Below are positions 11,346 to 22,397 of a DNA stretch of 64,000 nucleotides, one piece after another. Every line of letters begins with the position of its first letter. Position 1 is the first letter of the stretch. The position numbers were made by a program, and so were the translations under genes. The stretch covers positions 70,918,948 to 70,982,947 of the forward strand of contig OX411543.1 in NCBI GenBank assembly GCA_948146395.1. Reading direction: 5' to 3'. Under the pieces are notes generated by a model. It was not told the DNA's origin. It did no database searches and worked only from the letters and a program-made list of their open reading frames with translations. Source of the DNA: Fragum whitleyi (lineage: Eukaryota; Mollusca; Bivalvia; Cardiida; Cardiidae).

Positions 11346-12619
11346 TATGCCCCTGCATTGAAAGATAAGAGGCATATTGTATCATCATTGTCTGTCTGTC
11401 TCTCAGGCTGTCTGCAAAACTTAACCAAAAAACTTAATATTGCCAAAATTTTCAAGCCTATAGAAGGTACAAGTCATGTACAAGGTACATTTGACATGAT
11501 GATAGATCTCAATGATGCGCATCTGCTGATACCAAAGTCAAGGTCATATGACAAGATCAAGGTCATCTGTCAAGGTCAAATAAGTAAAAATCTTAACCAA
11601 AAAACTAGATATTGCCAATATTTCCAAACCTAATCAAGATACATGTACAAGCTTCATATTTGGCATGATGATAGAGATGTCAATGATACTCATCTGCAGA
11701 GACCAAAGCCAAGGTCATGGGTAGGGTCAAGGGCATCTGTCAAGGTCAAATAACTTAAAACTTTACAAAAAAACTTAACATTGCCAATATTTTCAAGCCA
11801 ATTCAAGATACAACCTCATATTCGGCATGGTGATAGATATCTGTGATGTGCATCTGCTGAAAACAAGGTCAAGGTCATGTGATAAGATCAAGGTCAGCTG
11901 TCAAGGTCAAATAACTCAAAAACTTAACCAAAAACCTAATATTGCCAATATTTCCAAGCTTATTCAAGATACAAGCTGCATATTTAGCATGATGATAGAT
12001 CTTAATGATACCCATCTGCAGATACCAAAGTTAAGGTCATGTGACAAGTCCAAGTTCATTCTGTCAAGGGCAAATTAGTCAAAAACTTAATCCAAAAACT
12101 TAACATTGATTATTATTTTAAATCCTATTCAAGTTACAAGCCACATATTTGGCATTGTGATAGTCCTCAATGACACCTGCTTATACTTAGGTCAAGGTCA
12201 TTTGACAATTTCAAGGACATTTATCAAGGTCAAACTTTTCAAAAACTTAACCCCAAAACTTTACATTGCCAATATCTTCAAGCCTATGTAAGGTACAAGC
12301 CTAATGTTTGGCACGATGATGGATCTCAATAATGTGCATGTGTAGATACCAAGATCAGGTTAATGTGACAAAGTCTAGGTCATCTTTAAAGATCAATTTT
12401 TTTTAAAAACTTTATGTTTTAACGTTAAATCTTAATATGTTCATTCAGGGCTATTGTAGATACTTTCCTCATATTTTGCATAATGCAAGATCTCAGTGAT
12501 GTGCATTCGCAGGTATCAAGGTCATGATGATGTTACAAGGTCAAAGTCATCTGTCAAAGTCAACAATTGAAAAAAAAATCTGTCACGGGGGCATTTGTGT
12601 TTCACAAACGCATCTTGTT
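11346..12619 (+). mobile_element. Helentron-like element with ~165-bp interior minisatellite
   Basis: It starts ATGCCCCTGCATTGAAAG and ends ACGGGGGCATTTGTGTTTCA and CAAACGCATCTTGTT. ATGCCCC and GGGGGCAT are inverted, and the tail hairpin is built from GTGTTTCACAAACGC. Units containing GATGATAGATCTCAATGA and AAGGTCATCTGTCAAGGTCA recur near 11497, 11667, 11830 and 11991. The small frames inside are repeats. Confidence 0.75.
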
Positions 12620-13326
12620 CGACTAGGATTTTGTGCATTATCTAGCACCTGCAGCTGAGTGTTTGCACTGTTAGGTGCTTGTTTCATCTCTGATTAATTA
12701 TGGTAAATGTAAAATTTGTTAGGTAATTGAATCAAACTGAAGCATTGGCAACATATTAGCTGATCAGAAAGAATGATTTATGTGAATTTCGCTTTGTGAA
12801 AACCTAAATTACAAAATAAAATTTTCATGCAGTCTATAATTGGCATAGCAGTGGGAACATTTATTCTGATTGATTTTTTTTATCTAACATATTGGACTAT
12901 ATTTATATCCTTTATTAAGGAAAAAGTGAAATATTTAGGATGAAAGCTTTTATGAAAATATTGTCTGTTTGATTCTAAAACCTTGTAACTACTGCTTTAA
13001 TGAAAGCTGTAGTTATGGGGTTTTAGAATCAGACAGACTATAATGTTGATATTGATGGATGCAGTAAACCGTAAAAAAGGATCATAAAGACTTGACGATA
13101 ATTTGCCCGCAGGCCATTATTAAAGTACGAACAAAAACACAGGTGACAATAGTCACAAGTTCATGTGTTGTCTAGAGCCTGTTGCCAGTGATTTTCATTG
13201 TGCAGCAGTTTGAATGCAGAAATCTGACTTATTGAACTTGTGATGGTTCAATTGATGATGTGTAGAATGAATATTGTGTGTTTGTGTGCATTCTAGTTTT
13301 GGAATTATTTGTATTTTGGAAAGGTT
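12620..13326. other. AT-rich non-coding stretch with a hairpin
   Basis: A hairpin-type repeat lies at about 12958-13045, pairing TGTCTGTTTGATTCTAAAAC with GTTTTAGAATCAGACAGAC. No gene is seen. Confidence 0.5.
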
Positions 13327-13556
13327 TTATTTTGTTAAACCATCGACAAATAATCAACCGTTGACTGGACTGTAATATCAGAATACATGAATATTAAATT
13401 TTTATTTTGTCAAACCATCGACAAATAATCAACCATTGACTGGACTGTAATATCAGAATACATGAATATTCAATTTTTATTTTGTTAAACCATCGACAAA
13501 TAATCAACTGTTTACTGGACTGTAATATTGGAATACGTGAATATTCAATTTTCAAG
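13327..13556. repeat. 75-bp tandem repeat, three copies
   Basis: AAACCATCGACAAATAATCA recurs at 13337, 13412 and 13487, exactly 75 bp apart. The units share GACTGGACTGTAATATCAG. The last unit's end is where a SINE inserted. Confidence 0.9.
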
Positions 13557-13856
13557 CTGCCGCGGCAATAGCGCAGTTTGTAGCGCGCCGGACTTCTAAT
13601 CCAGGGGTCTATATTCGCACGGGTTCGATCCCCGGCCGCGGCACTTATCCTTTCCGACATTTGTCTTCCACCAATGGGAAGATAATCGTAAACCTATGTG
13701 GAATAGCAACTGGAGGCTAGGAAAGTGATGTGGTGGTAGTACTGGTGTGAGAAATACCAGGAATCCATCGTTAGGTGCTCGAGTCGTCGCGATATAACTG
13801 AGAGATTGTTGAAAGCGACGTAAAACCCCAATTCAAATCAAATCAATTTTCAAGCT
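13545..13856 (+). mobile_element. Complete tRNA-Arg-derived SINE with target duplications
   Basis: The 14-bp direct repeats TCAATTTTCAAGCT (13545-13558 and 13843-13856) bound a 284-bp body. The head folds like a tRNA: acceptor GCCGCGG / CCGCGGC, A box TAGCGCAGTTTGTAGCGC, anticodon loop CTTCTAA (TCT, Arg), and B box GGGTTCGATCCCC. There are extra bases in the variable region. The body and tail (GTTGAAAGCGACGTAAAACC, then AT-rich) define the main SINE family of the window. It is not a functional tRNA gene. Confidence 0.9.
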
Positions 13857-14930
13857 AGACTATTATGTAATATTTTCAATAAGAAAATTGTGGCAATCTA
13901 ACCTAGCTGAATGTTCAAGGGATTAGGTTTTAAATCCATTAGATTAAAAGAGTCTTAGGCTTAACAAAAGATGTTTATCAATTGTTTGTACGTTGGAATA
14001 CAGAATGAATATTGTTATTTTGACAAAAACTTTTGTTAGTGTATGCAGTGAAAGTGGAAGTTAAAAAGTAGTTATTTATTTATTCTGTAGATGTGCAAAG
14101 AAAAATAAACAATGAGAAAGGTATCTAATTATTTTTGTATTCAAAATTAATAACTAAAAAGTTGTACATGTATTAACTTTTTTCATGCTGTTATGATATT
14201 CCTTCACAAAGCATGAGTTGATATAGACTAAGATCAGTCTGCAGTCTGAAAATAGCCTTGATTACTACAACTCCTTTCTAATAAGTAATTGTGGGAAATA
14301 TCATTAAATGAAATGTAAAAAAATGGCTAATTGTGTAAAACAAAATTCAAACTCGAGGATACCGCCCTAGGTTCGGGATGTAAAAAAGTTTTGCTAAAGT
14401 TTGGAGATGATACCCTGCTTTGCACGTACACATACATGCAAAGCGGGGTATCATTTCGAAAATGTTTTGCTAAAGTTTTCATCCTGAACACAGGGCTGGT
14501 GCAGTGTATGACATTTTGGATGTGACCACTTTAAATAAGGGACCATTTTGATAAGAGGATCAAAATTTTCATGTGAACATGTTAGATGAGATTGTTTGCA
14601 TAATTATATCAGGATAACAGTGCAAAAGTATTTTGAAGTGCCTATATCTAAATACACTAATAACAAATACTTTTCACTTCTTCCCCTTGAGTTATGTGGG
14701 CTTCATTCAAGGGGTCTTCACAACTATAGGGGGCATTACTAAGCTTTACCCTGAATGATGTAGGGTTTAAATTCTAGGGGCCAGCCCAAAACTATTGTAA
14801 GTGCTAGTACCTTTTACATCTAGGCCCTTACAATATAGTTATGTCCTATCTTCTCTGTAGTTATTATGTGCTGACAGATCAAAATATGATCTTAGTAATA
14901 TCAGAATTAATTTGTTGTCCCATCATTAAT
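13857..14930. other. AT-rich non-coding stretch with two hairpin MITE-like repeats
   Basis: Hairpins are at 14406-14455 (GATACCCTGCTTTGCACGTA pairs with TACATGCAAAGCGGGGTATC) and about 14772-14850 (AAACTATTGTAAGTGC pairs with GGCCCTTACAATATAGTT). The latter type recurs at 21637. No gene is seen. Confidence 0.55.
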
Positions 14931-14931
14931 T

Positions 14932-15226
14932 TGAAGCCGCCATCATAGCGCAGTTCCCGTAGGTTGTTGGTTTGTCAAACAGAGAAAGAGGTCCAGGGAC
15001 TTGATCCTCTGAAGGCAGCACTCTTCCTATTCGACTATTTGTCTCCAACCAATGGCTTGATAAATTGTAATTGAAGACCTATGTAGGATAGTAGCTGGAG
15101 GCTTGGAAAGGATTTGATGGTGGCACTGTTTTGAGAAAACTGGGAATCCATTGTTAGGCACTCTAGCCGCTGCAATATAACTGAAAGATTGTTGAAAGCA
15201 ACATAAAATCCCATTCAAACAAACAA
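14932..15226 (+). mobile_element. tRNA-derived SINE, diverged
   Basis: It starts GCCGCCATCATAGCGCAGTT (A box) with a decayed B box GGTCCAGGGACTTGATCC. The body carries AGTAGCTGGAGGCTTGGAAA and TAACTGAAAGATTGTTGAAA, and the tail is CCCATTCAAACAAACAAA. Confidence 0.8.
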
Positions 15227-15612
15227 ATCCATCATTTATTTCTGCGTTTCACAATAATAAATTTATGGTAATGGGTTATACAAAATCCATTTAAATATCC
15301 TGGCTATATAGATTACTCAGGTCACAATAGATTACAGTCTAGAAAAGATGTCTTGCTGAGATATTGATCAAACTTATAGGGGTGATCGATCTTCATTAAA
15401 GTGAAATAAATCTGTCTCAATTCTCTCCGTTTCCTTGATAATCACAATTTTTGATGATCCTGAGAAAAAAAATCAAGGATTTATTTCTTTTTCTCAAAAA
15501 AATGAATGTTCACATTTTATTTTTTTTCTCAAAATACTGTTTGTATTTTACTTGTTTTGGTGTCCCTACAGGGATTGACACTAACACCAGTCCTCGGCCC
15601 AAGACCTGTTGA

Positions 15613-16776
15613 TTTTAGGCGTATTATGGGATCACCCGTGGCGTCCTGGTGTCTGGGCGTCCGGGCGTCCGGCGGCGTCCACTTCTCTGTCCGGAGCATA
15701 ACTCTGTCACTTGAAGTCCGATCGACTTCAAACTTGGCAATTGTATTCTTCTCATCATTACGGAGTGCAGTGCACAAGATCCATAACTCTACCTGGCCTA
15801 TTTTTTGAGTTATTGCCCTTTGTTGTTTTTCAGACTTGAATCTTGTCCGGAGTATATCTCTAAAAGTATAATAGCTAGGATCATGAAACTTCATGGGTGT
15901 ATAGATCTCACCAAGGGGGAGTGCAGTGCACAAGAACCATAACTCTACCTGGCCTATTTTTTGAGTTTTTGCCCTTTGTTTGTTTTCAGACTAGAATCTT
16001 GTCCGGAGTATATCTCTAAAAGTATAATAGCTAGGATCATGAAACTTCATGGGTGTATAGATCTCACCAAGGGGGAGTGCAGTGCACAAGAACCTTAACT
16101 CTACCTGGCCTATTTTTTGAGTTATTGCCCTTTGTTGTTTTTCAGACTTGAATCTTGTCCGGAGTATATCTCTAAAAGTATAATAGCTAGGATCATGAAA
16201 CTTCATGGGTGTATAGATCTCACCAAGGGGGAGTGCAGTGCACAAGAACCATAACTCTACCTGGCCTATTTTTTGAGTTATTGCCCTTTGTTGTTTTTCA
16301 TACTAGAATCTTGTCCGGAGTATATCTCTAAAAGTATAATAGCTAGGATCATGAAACTTCATGGGTGTATAGATCTCACCAAGGGGGAGTGCAGTGCACA
16401 AGAACCATAACTCTACCTGGCCTATTTTTTGAGTTATTGTCCTTTGTTGTTTTTCAGACTTGAATCTTGTCTGGAGTATATCTCTTAAAGTATAATAGCT
16501 AGGATCATGAAACTTCATGGGTGTATAGATCTCACCAAGGGGGAGTGCAGTGCACAAGAACCATAACTCTACCTGGCCTATTTTTTGAGTTATTGTCCTT
16601 TGTTGTTTTTCATACTAGAATCTTGTCCGGAGTATACCTCTTACCTTTGTCCATCTGTCTCTCTACACAAAACATGACAAAAAGTATTCACTCAAAATAA
16701 CCTCAGTTCTATTCAAACCCCCAGTTAATACTAAGCAGTGTGACGGGCGTATCTTGTGACAATTTGGCACCTTGTT
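15613..16776 (+). mobile_element. Helentron-like element with a six-unit 156-bp minisatellite
   Basis: It begins TTTTAGGCGTATTATGGG and ends GTGTGACGGGCGTATCTTGT and GGCACCTTGTT. GTGCAGTGCACAAGA occurs at 15765, 15921, 16077, 16233, 16389 and 16545, exactly 156 bp apart. Because 156 is a multiple of three, minus-strand frames read through and give repeating peptides (CTALPLGEIYTPMKFHDPS). These have no start, family or codon evidence and are not genes. Confidence 0.8.
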
Positions 16777-16794
16777 CACATTTGTCGAGTTTTT

Positions 16795-17670
16795 AGCTCA
16801 CCTGAGCACGAAGTGGTCTGATCAACTTGAAATTTTGTCAGAATGATAGGCTTGATGAAATTTCAGACAAGTTTGAAATTGGGTCAACCAGGGTCAAAAA
16901 CAAGGTCACATGGTCAAATCTAAGAAAAACCTTACATGCACTCTAGAGGCCACATTTTTTGCCTGATTAACCTGAATTTTGGTCAGAATGATTGTCTTTA
17001 TGAAATCTCTGATGAGTTCAAAATTGGGTCAACCGGGGTCAAAAATAAGGTGACAGGGTCAAATCTAAGAAAAACCTTGCATGCACTCTAGAGGCCACTT
17101 TTTGCCTGATCAACCTGAATTTTGGCCAGAATGATTGTCTTGATGAAATCTCGGACGAGTTCCAAATTGGGTCAACCGGGGTCAAAAACAAGCTCATAGG
17201 GTCAAATCTAAGAAAAACCTTGTATGCACTCTGGAGGCCACTTTTTTGCTGGATCAACATGAAATTTGATCAGAATGATTGTCTTGATAAAATCTTAGAC
17301 AAGTTCCAAAATGGGTCATCTGGGGTCAAAAACTAGGTCACAGGGTCAAATCTAAGAAAACCCTTGTTTGCACTCTAGAGGCCACATTTTTTGGCCAATC
17401 AACCTGAAATTTGGTCAGAATGATTGTCTAGATGAAATCTCGGATGAGATCGAAATTTGGTCATCTGGAGTCAAATACTAGGTCACAAAAACAATTATAA
17501 AAATCCTAGTTAGTCAACCTTAAAATTGTAAAGAAAGGGTTCTCAAGTTGTATAGAAGCAACAACTTTGTTTAGCTCAGTCATTCATCATTCTATTTCTC
17601 ATACTTCTTTTTGAAAATTTTAGACAGTTCATTCAGGTGAGCGATTAAGGGCCACTATGGCCCTCTTGTT
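16795..17670 (+). mobile_element. Helentron-like element, complete
   Basis: The left end is AGCTCACCTGAGCACGAAG. The right end is TTCAGGTGAGCGATTAAGG, a GGGCCACTATGGCCC hairpin and CTCTTGTT. The interior units of ~143 bp (GGTCAGAATGATTGTCTTGA, GGGGTCAAAAAC) are shared with 1-900. Confidence 0.8.
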
Positions 17671-18196
17671 AAAATAATCACCTTCCCAACACTAAAATTT
17701 GCATTACCAAGTGGAAAAGATTGTAGAAAAAGAAGAATTTGCTTGTCATAAGCAATTTCTTCTTTTCCAACAATGTTTTCCTAGCAATTTATCCCCTAAA
17801 TTACAAAAGATCAAACACGGTTTTCATGCAGGACCTGTATCATGGAGGACCTGTAATAGTTTAGATTAGCAGGTCCTCCAGGCTAGTGCATGCAAAAAGT
17901 TGTTAGTGTCAAACCTTGCCCTATAAGATAATGCACAGACCTAGGTTGTATGGATAATCTTAAAAAAATCAAAGTTTGCAATTGATGTATGTATAATCTA
18001 TCTATGCTAGGGTAAAAGGCTAACAGAAGCCTTTTGCTTAGTTACCCTTGTGTAAAGTGTACTGGACGCTTGGAATTTTGAAGAAAATGCCATTACAAAT
18101 ATTGAATTGTGGCAGTCTAGGCCCCTAAATTCAAATTGTCTTTTTCCCTACTGTCTACCTGTCTTTTTGTCTAAAACCTAACCTAGCCGACATTAT
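17671..18196. other. Non-coding stretch with two hairpin-bearing MITE remnants
   Basis: Palindromic pieces are at 17725-17765 (AGAAGAATTTGCTTGTCATAAGCAATTTCTTCTT type; arms GAATTTGCTT/AAGCAATTTC) and 17829-17884 (GCAGGACCTGTA and its inverted partner). The first is related to the hairpin near 44470. No gene is seen. Confidence 0.5.
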
Positions 18197-18332
18197 AGGG
18201 ATGAGTGTCTTTTTCACTGCGTTTATTGGGGTATAAAGTGCAATTGCCTTAGCACATGGCATGTTTAAGCCATGTGCTAAGGCAATTGCACTTTATACCC
18301 CAATAAACGCAGTGAAAAAGACACTCGTCCCT
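18197..18332. repeat. 64-bp-arm near-perfect palindrome
   Basis: Arms 18197-18260 and 18269-18332 are complementary with a single mismatch seen, around the loop ATGTTTAA. They include GTATAAAGTGCAATTGCC and its complement. It looks like a very young foldback MITE or cruciform-prone repeat. The GCACTTTAT block recurs at 18805-18832. Confidence 0.9.
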
Positions 18333-19647
18333 TATAATTGCAATCCTATAGATCAAAGAAACTATTAAAATATTCGGCCAAACATTAAAGCTTCAAGTCT
18401 ACTTTCTCCGCGTAAAAATTACACGATCTATTTTTAGATCGTGTATTGCTTATCTCCCTATCGCAGTTAAATGTCATAAAGGAAAACGAATGATACACAA
18501 ATAAACGACAACATTAAAATTCGTAGAGGTACTTATGCCAAGTAAGTCTGTGTTTTTAAATGAAAACGGCGTGGTCGGTCTTAGTTGAGAGGGTTGCTTG
18601 ACGGTCTTCGTCGACTTGCTGTTTTCTAAGTTTACGTCGGCACAGAATCAGAAATGCATGCTTGTTATCGTAAATTCTTTCAAAAATATCTTAATTTATA
18701 ATAGATTGAATAGAAATGTTGCGTTGATAATCGGGAACTAGGTTAATTCGAGTTCCTACAACACAGGACTTGCAGATCAAAGTTCGGGGGTTTCCCGAAA
18801 GACCTTTTGCACTTTATACAGAAATAAAGTGCAATGGATTTCCCCACGTGATACGATTTAAACCAATCAGAATTCTTTATTTTATTGGATTGCAATTATT
18901 TAGATAACAAAGTGCTGGCTTTCATCAATTATTAGTTGAAAATATAATGGCTGTCTTGAAGCATTCTCTTGCAGGTTCTTTCAAAGCAATCAGTGTTGTC
19001 AGGTAGAATTTCCATGTGATGAATAAGTTCTTATTTAGTAATGATTCACGATCTGTAAACTACTCTGTACCTTCATATTTGTGACCCGGCGCAGGAAGAA
19101 GGACCATCTAGTAACTCCTGCATTGATCATTCAGAAGGTGTTTTTCACAAATAATTGCACAAGAAGGTTGAATAATCATTCTTCAGAAAACTGGAAATTT
19201 GTGAAAAGTCCCTAATAGTCTGCACATTCCTACCAGGGTTGACACTTTTCTCACTTCCCATTTCTTCGCATTTTTGCATGACAGCTCAGATTTGATATGC
19301 TGATCATCGACTTATACATATATGTACCTGATTTAAGTGAGGGCAAGTCTAAGATCTTGTTGTCAAATAGAATAGATCTTGTTCCATATTTCCTCTACTA
19401 AACCCTGCTTGGAGCTACACAAAACACAGACAAATCACCATTTGATTTGAGGATAGTTTTCCCTTAATTATCGTTCAAATGAATAGCTAGAGGAAACTAT
19501 CTTTACACTTAAAAAAATGGAATCACAGGGTTATCAATATTTAAGTATTTCTAATCAACTGAAGTTGGTATCTATTGTAACTAGGTACTAAATTGGGGAG
19601 TTCATTCCTATGAGCAGATAAACAGTATCCATTTTTTCTCTCTTCAG
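18333..19647. other. Intron-like stretch with a slightly CpG-richer segment
   Basis: 18400-18850 has more CpG than its surroundings and a perfect 11-bp hairpin TACACGATCTA/TAGATCGTGTA at about 18420-18446. No exon is supported. A 28-bp segment at 18974 between CAG and GTAGAA is too short to call. Confidence 0.4.
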
Positions 19648-19742
19648 AGTTTAAAGAGACAGCACTCGTTCTGCGAGAATGCCGCCAGAAAGAAACAAGA
19701 ACGGTTAATACGGCGCCTCTCTGGTACCCTCTACAATACAAG
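19648..19742 (+). CDS. Candidate host-gene coding exon A
   Basis: A pyrimidine-rich tract ending TCTCTCTTCAG precedes a 95-bp open segment, followed by the donor AAG|GTAGGC at 19743. Read from its first base the exon encodes a basic peptide beginning SLKRQHSFCENAARKKQ and ending RRLSGTLYNT, with two nucleotides (AG) left over. It contains R-x-x-S type motifs and looks like an intracellular, disordered or regulatory segment. A second frame is also open, so the frame choice rests on the phase match with the exon at 51023 and on the protein-like composition. I cannot name the protein. The donor lies at the start of a tandem triplication. Confidence 0.55.
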
Positions 19743-20425
19743 GTAGGCAACTCTTGTAGTATTCAGAATTTAGTGAGTAACAGTTTCTCCCCCTAAACTA
19801 GAGATAAAAAAAACATGAAAATTTGGTAGATTTTGCTACCAAAATGTTGTAATTCTAAGTTAATGTAGTCTGTGATTACAACACTTTTGTTTCACATTTG
19901 TGCTTTTACTGTATGAGTCTGTACGTGACATTTCTAACAATTTGAAATATTTGTGAGGCATAAACAATACAAGGTAGGCAACTCTTGTAGTACTCAGAAT
20001 TTAGTGAGCAAGAGTTTCTCCTAAACTAGAGATAGAAAAAACATGAAAATTTGGTAGATTTTGCTACCAAAATGTTGTAGTTCTAAGTTAATGTAGTCTG
20101 TGATTACAACACTTTTGTTTCACATTTGTGCTTTTACTGTATGAGTCTGTAAGTGACATTTCCAACAATTTGAATATTTGTGAGGCATAAACAATACAAG
20201 GTAGGCAACTCTTGAAGTATTCAGAATTTAGTGAGCAAGCGGTTCTCCTCCTAAACTAGAGATAGAAATGACGTGTAAATTTGGTAGATTTTGCTACCAA
20301 AATGATGTAATTCTAAGTTAATGTAGTCTGTGATTACAACACTTTTGTTTCACATTTGTGCTTTTACTGTATGAGTCTGTATGTGACATTTCCAACAATT
20401 TGAAATGTTTGTGAGGCGTAAACAT
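19734..20425. repeat. ~229-bp tandem triplication spanning the exon A splice donor
   Basis: Three copies start at 19734, 19965 and 20192 (spacings 231 and 227). Each starts with CAATACAAGGTAGGCAACTC, so the exon-end/donor junction is repeated three times. Each unit also has a small hairpin around TTTGGTAGATTTTGCTACCAAA. Only the first donor adjoins the exon. Confidence 0.9.
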
Positions 20426-21164
20426 TGAGTAGCAAAGACAGCCTCATTCTGTAAATATTTGCAGTTACCTTATGGTCTGCAGATACTTTTGAGATCTTAT
20501 CTATCTACTACATGCATAGTGAAGACTCTAGTCAGACTGTGCAGAGGCACAGGCTGGTCAGAGCCTTTGCTTTGGGCATATTTGAAATTGTTGGAAATCT
20601 CACGCAAAGGCTCATATATAATTGAATTACGGTAATTTTGTGCAGAGAATTTTTCATGATAATGCAAGATTATTATTACAGTCAAAAAAATTGTACATAA
20701 AAAACTATGTGCATTTAGATGGTTAAAGGTAGATAAAATCTTAAATATTCATTCTTTTAAACAAAAAGAAACAGACAAAAAAATGTTTCTTATCAAAGAT
20801 TGACCCTTTAAACATCCCCCTATCCATACATATGCACATTATGTGCAGGCTGATCTTTGTCTATACCTCTTGCCAAAAAACAGAAATATTTCATGTTCAG
20901 CATGACAAGGGTTATTAAAAGAAGTATTTTCCAGGTAATGAAACATCAGCTGTAGAAAACAAGAATACTTCTCTTTAAAGTACAGTTTGTTACTTTGCCT
21001 ATGGAAGGCTTATCAGCTGGAATAAGCTATAAAATCTTTTTTTCCCCCATTATAAAGTTTTTGTGTGCAGTGAGAGATAGGGTTATCTCCATCTTATATC
21101 AAGGTATTGCTTTACCTCAGTCCTCTTTACCTTTTGCTTTTACTATACAAGCAGAAACAAAATC
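20426..21164. other. Non-coding stretch with MITE fragments
   Basis: 20500-20640 resembles the repeat at about 45220-45425 (GTCAGACTGTGCAG, GAAATTGTTGGAAATCTCAC). 20830-20915 is the right half of a CCCTTGTCATGCTGAA MITE (GTGCAGGCTGATCTTTGTCT, TTCAGCATGACAAGGGTTA). Confidence 0.5.
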
Positions 21165-21402
21165 TTAACCCTTTTCATGCTGAATTAATTTTGGCTAAAA
21201 ATTTTCATCAAAATCTAAGGGCAAAGGCACTGAAAGTACCAACTGTATTTATTTGAAAAACTAAATCTGTTGATAATTCTTGTTTGAAAATGAGAAGCAG
21301 GTGGTGTAGACTAACATTAGGCTGCACATATGTGCAGGCTGATGTTTGTCTATAGCTCCTGCCAAAGCAGGAATATTCTGGGTTCAGCATGACAAGGGTT
21401 AA
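21165..21402. mobile_element. piggyBac-like MITE (CCCTTGTCATGCTGAA family)
   Basis: TTAA flanks sit at 21165 and 21399, with termini CCCTTTTCATGCTGAA and TTCAGCATGACAAGGG. The central palindrome TGCACATATGTGCA is present. 238 bp, non-coding. Confidence 0.88.
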
Positions 21403-21636
21403 AAATCAGATGATTTCAATTAATCCTTACCTTGATGAATTCAAATTCTATTTCAAACTAAGTGCTTATTCAAGGGACATTTTAATCAGGCCGGATCAAG
21501 CTTATAGAAAGAAGACAATGGGGCTAAGATTAGTCTGCAAGTGTGTATAGGCCAATCCTAGTCTACACTGTCATCCCAAAGCTATTTGTACACTGTATAT
21601 ACAGAGAAGACTTTATTCATATTTTGCGGGGTCAGC

Positions 21637-21710
21637 GCAATACTATTGTAAGTCTTTATATATTTATAGGCTCTTACAATAATAGTTTTGCGTTGACCAC
21701 TTAATTTGTT
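21637..21710. repeat. Hairpin repeat (GGTCAGCGCAATACTATTG)
   Basis: GGTCAGCGCAATACTATTG pairs with the downstream CAATAATAGTTTTGCGTTGA and CC segment around an AT-rich loop. It is of the same style as hairpins at 14772, 45447 and 54872. Confidence 0.7.
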
Positions 21711-22397
21711 GAAAATGGTATTTCAAAGAATTTATAAGCTTAAATAACGGGACATTTCTCTTGAAATTCACACACTCAAAAAAACAGAGCTGGTAATTTA
21801 GGCCAATAGTAGTCAGAGTTTTAAGCCAAAAAAGCTATGACATGCTTGAGGGAAAGGAACCAAAGGAAAACTCAGTTGGTGTGGAATTCGGGCATATACC
21901 TGTACAGCTCCATTCATATTTATGATCATTTCTAGGTAAACAAACAACACATATGCTTTGTGGAGATATACCCAGTAAATATTTTGAGAGGAAATATCAT
22001 CTACGCGAGCTATGAGATCATGTGTTATTAGTGTCCCCTATATAATGTGATTGCATTTCTGGATAATTATATATAATATAAGGAGCTGATTTTATGAAGG
22101 AATTAAAATTTGATTTGATAAGATTATAATGCAGCAGGAGAAGATTTATTTTCAAATATTCAAGTAAGTTAAATTTTAATGGTTCAGATAACTGAAGAGA
22201 GGAGATTTCTTGTAACAAACCGTTGACCCCTTTTGTCCAACAGTTTCTTAAGAACTTTATAGAGTGTATGTTACACTATAATATGATATCTATGGTCCAG
22301 ATAGAGCCTCTTTACCCAAAGGTCCTAAGTTCAATTCCTGGGAGTTATTTCTTTGCTGATTACAGCATTGAAGTGCTTGAATGTTGTAGTGCCTATA
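21711..22397. other. AT-rich non-coding stretch
   Basis: No gene is seen. 22295-22345 contains a B-box-like TCCTAAGTTCAATTCCTGGG that may be an eroded tRNA-derived fragment. Confidence 0.4.

Noticed and set aside
13559..13642. Functional tRNA-Arg gene
   Set aside because: The tRNA-like head has an expanded variable region, continues directly into a SINE body, and the whole unit lies between target duplications.
15529..16557. Series of minus-strand frames with repeated CTALPLGEIYTPMKF peptides
   Set aside because: They arise because a 156-bp minisatellite has a period divisible by three. Units are non-coding elsewhere, and the repeat belongs to a TE.
1..17670. CRISPR-like arrays from regularly spaced repeats
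   Set aside because: Units are directly abutting minisatellite repeats of 140-165 bp without unique spacers, in a eukaryotic TE setting.
18974..19001. 28-bp micro-exon between TTGCAG and GTAGAA
   Set aside because: Too short, weak donor, and no phase support from neighbours.
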